In this document: positions 62,906 through 64,000 of the stretch, piece after piece
Layout: each line of letters starts with the position of its first letter
How positions within the stretch are numbered: position 1 is the stretch's first letter
NCBI GenBank assembly: GCA_041739345.1
Contig: JBGSNZ010000005.1
Location: 66,796 to 130,795 of the forward strand
Length of the DNA: 64,000 nt
Source: DIGJ01 sp041739345
GTDB lineage: Bacteria > Bacillota > Clostridia > Lachnospirales > Lachnospiraceae
Reading direction: 5' to 3'
Notes under the pieces: model-generated
The model's database searches: none
Told to the model about the DNA's origin: nothing
The model's input: the letters and a program-made list of their open reading frames with translations, nothing else
Made by a program: the position numbers and the translations under genes

Positions 62906-63700
62906 ATGTTGACATTAACAAATATATATAAAACTTTCAATCCGAATACAGTAAATGAAAAATTGGTTCTAAATGGTTTAAATCTGGAATTAAATGATGG
63001 AGATTTCGTATCCGTAATCGGTGGTAATGGAGCCGGAAAGTCTACTATGCTAAATATGATCGCAGGCGTTCATTTTCCAGATCTAGGTTCCATCGTATTA
63101 GATAATGAGGACATCACAAAATTTCCAGAGCATATTAGAGCAAAATATCTTGGCAGGGTTTTCCAAGATCCGATGATGGGAACTGCCGCAAGCATGGAGA
63201 TTGAAGAAAATCTTGCACTTGCTTACCGTAGAGGTAAAAAGAGAGGGTTAGGCTGGGGAATTACAAAAGAGGAACGTGATCTGTATATTGAAAAATTGAA
63301 AATGCTGGACTTAGGCCTTGAAAGCAGACTCTCTTCTAAAGTAGGTCTATTATCCGGAGGTCAAAGACAAGCATTAACCTTACTTATGGCAACACTTAAA
63401 CAACCAAAACTTCTTTTATTAGATGAGCATACCGCAGCTCTTGATCCAAAGACCGCAAATAAAGTATTGGAATTATCCGATCAAATAATAAAAAAAAATT
63501 CTCTGACAGCAATGATGGTAACGCATAATATGAAAAATGCAATTCAGTATGGTAATCGTCTCATCATGATGTATGATGGTATCATCATATTTGATGTCTC
63601 CGGTGAAGCGAAAAGAAACCTTCATGTCAGTGACTTGTTAGAAAAATTTGAGCAAGCAAGCGGCGGAGAATTTGCTAACGATCGAATGATATTGTCATGA
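62906..63700 (+). CDS. ABC transporter ATP-binding protein (TrpZ-like)
   Basis: 264 residues. Walker A GGNGAGKST near residue 40, a Q-loop in GRVFQDPMMGTAAS, signature LLSGGQRQALTL near 150, Walker B LLLLDEHTAALDP with His where most transporters have Pro, and the switch MVTHNMKNAIQYG. The DEHTA variant is common in COG1101, the ATPase family that pairs with COG4120 permeases. It completes the importer operon. Confidence 0.92.
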   Translation: MLTLTNIYKTFNPNTVNEKLVLNGLNLELNDGDFVSVIGGNGAGKSTMLNMIAGVHFPDLGSIVLDNEDITKFPEHIRAKYLGRVFQDPMMGTAASMEIEENLALAYRRGKKRGLGWGITKEERDLYIEKLKMLDLGLESRLSSKVGLLSGGQRQALTLLMATLKQPKLLLLDEHTAALDPKTANKVLELSDQIIKKNSLTAMMVTHNMKNAIQYGNRLIMMYDGIIIFDVSGEAKRNLHVSDLLEKFEQASGGEFANDRMILS

Positions 63701-63781
63701 TAGAACTTTTTCTACACTTATTTCAAAATAAATAAAGGAATGCTGCAAAAATATAGTTTATGTTCAATTTGCATATCGGAG

Positions 63782-63830
63782 CACAAATAGCATGTAATCT
63801 AGCCTCAATACGATTATCAATTTTAATAAG
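63782..63830. repeat. truncated copy of the 87-bp palindrome
   Basis: CACAAATAGCATGT, CTCAATACGATTATC and the loop AATTTTAATAAG match the left arm and loop of the element near 53.9 kb, and the flank CAATTTGCATAT also matches beyond it. The right arm is missing; the sequence changes at position 63831, where the putative insertion sequence begins. Confidence 0.65.
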
Positions 63831-63888
63831 CCATAAACAATGAAAATCAAGTGATTGGGCGAGGCCACTGAAAAAGTCATGAAAGTTT

Positions 63889-63938
63889 AAAAAATCCTTG
63901 TAAATGTTCGATTAATAGGGCATTTACAAGGATTTTTT
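63889..63938. terminator. 18-bp perfect hairpin in the IS leader
   Basis: AAAAAATCCTTGTAAATG / CATTTACAAGGATTTTTT with a 14-base loop. A and T runs make it a bidirectional intrinsic terminator. It would end the ABC operon transcript and shield the transposase gene from outside transcription. Confidence 0.8.
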
Positions 63939-63974
63939 GATATAATTATAGTATTAAAATAGGTAGGTGATACT

Positions 63975-64000
63975 ATGATTCAATTACAGCAGAAATTGGT
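63975..64000 (+). CDS. start of putative transposase gene (partial)
   Basis: The frame begins MIQLQQKL after AGGTAGGTG at proper spacing and runs off the window. Eight residues cannot identify a family; the call rests on the IS-like context. Confidence 0.4.

Larger units (their letters stand above)
63831..64000 (+). mobile_element. left end of a probable insertion sequence (IS1182-like, partial)
   Basis: Starting after the interrupted palindrome, the sequence holds GGCGAGGCCACTGAAAAAGT, which resembles terminal repeats of IS1182-type elements from memory. A strong hairpin, a -10-like TATAAT, an AGGTAGGTG ribosome site and a start codon follow. The exact left boundary and the family are inferred because the rest lies outside the window. 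Confidence 0.45.

Overview
The window is low-GC DNA with strong AGGAGG-type ribosome binding sites, tightly packed operons, a GerM-domain sporulation lipoprotein, 2-hydroxyacyl-CoA dehydratase genes and a very large secreted GH43 enzyme. Together these point to an anaerobic, spore-forming, plant-polysaccharide-using Clostridia, most likely Lachnospiraceae (Lachnoclostridium-like). The species call is inference. I saw no rRNA, tRNA or CRISPR array.

Left part (1-20.4 kb). A partial old-yellow-enzyme flavin oxidoreductase diverges from a PucR-type regulator. A membrane alpha/beta hydrolase is followed by a MarR regulator, with a perfect palindrome at the hydrolase promoter. A molybdenum hydroxylase locus holds a three-subunit enzyme (FAD, 2Fe-2S and Mo subunits), a fused 2Fe-2S/Mo enzyme of the selenium-dependent xanthine dehydrogenase type, a MocA-like cytidylyltransferase and an unusual MocA-ModE fusion. 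Next come a carD-recA pair and two methyl-accepting chemotaxis proteins.

Centre (20.5-40.6 kb). This is the most interesting part: a 20-kb locus for CoA-dependent reduction of a 2-hydroxy acid or its enoate. It contains two paralogous modules, each encoding an acyl-CoA ligase, acyl-CoA dehydrogenase, EtfB, ferredoxin-domain EtfA, YkvI-type membrane protein and GntR/FCD regulator. The second module adds a FldA/HadA-type CoA-transferase and both FldBC/HadBC-type dehydratase subunits. The first adds the ATP-dependent dehydratase activator and an OFA-type MFS transporter. The predicted route is acid uptake, CoA activation by ligase or transferase, radical dehydration to an enoyl-CoA, then reduction by an acyl-CoA dehydrogenase/Etf complex that may bifurcate electrons to ferredoxin. 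Six copies of a 17-bp operator-like motif (consensus near CTTGTATACTTGTTAAC) lie only in the promoter and junction regions of this locus.

Right part (40.8-64 kb). Small stress and housekeeping genes come first (GNAT, DUF3892, GerM lipoprotein, ArsC/Spx-like, FMN reductase). A thiol-peroxide repair operon follows (Gpx-TrxA-TrxB-MsrAB). Then come a 2242-residue secreted multi-domain GH43 protein, a GNAT-YoaP fusion, a radical SAM protein, an SRPBCC protein, a PAS-GGDEF-EAL protein, a CPA2 antiporter and a TrpXYZ-like ABC importer. The window ends in the first bases of a probable insertion sequence. This lies next to a truncated copy of a long palindrome that is complete near 53.9 kb.
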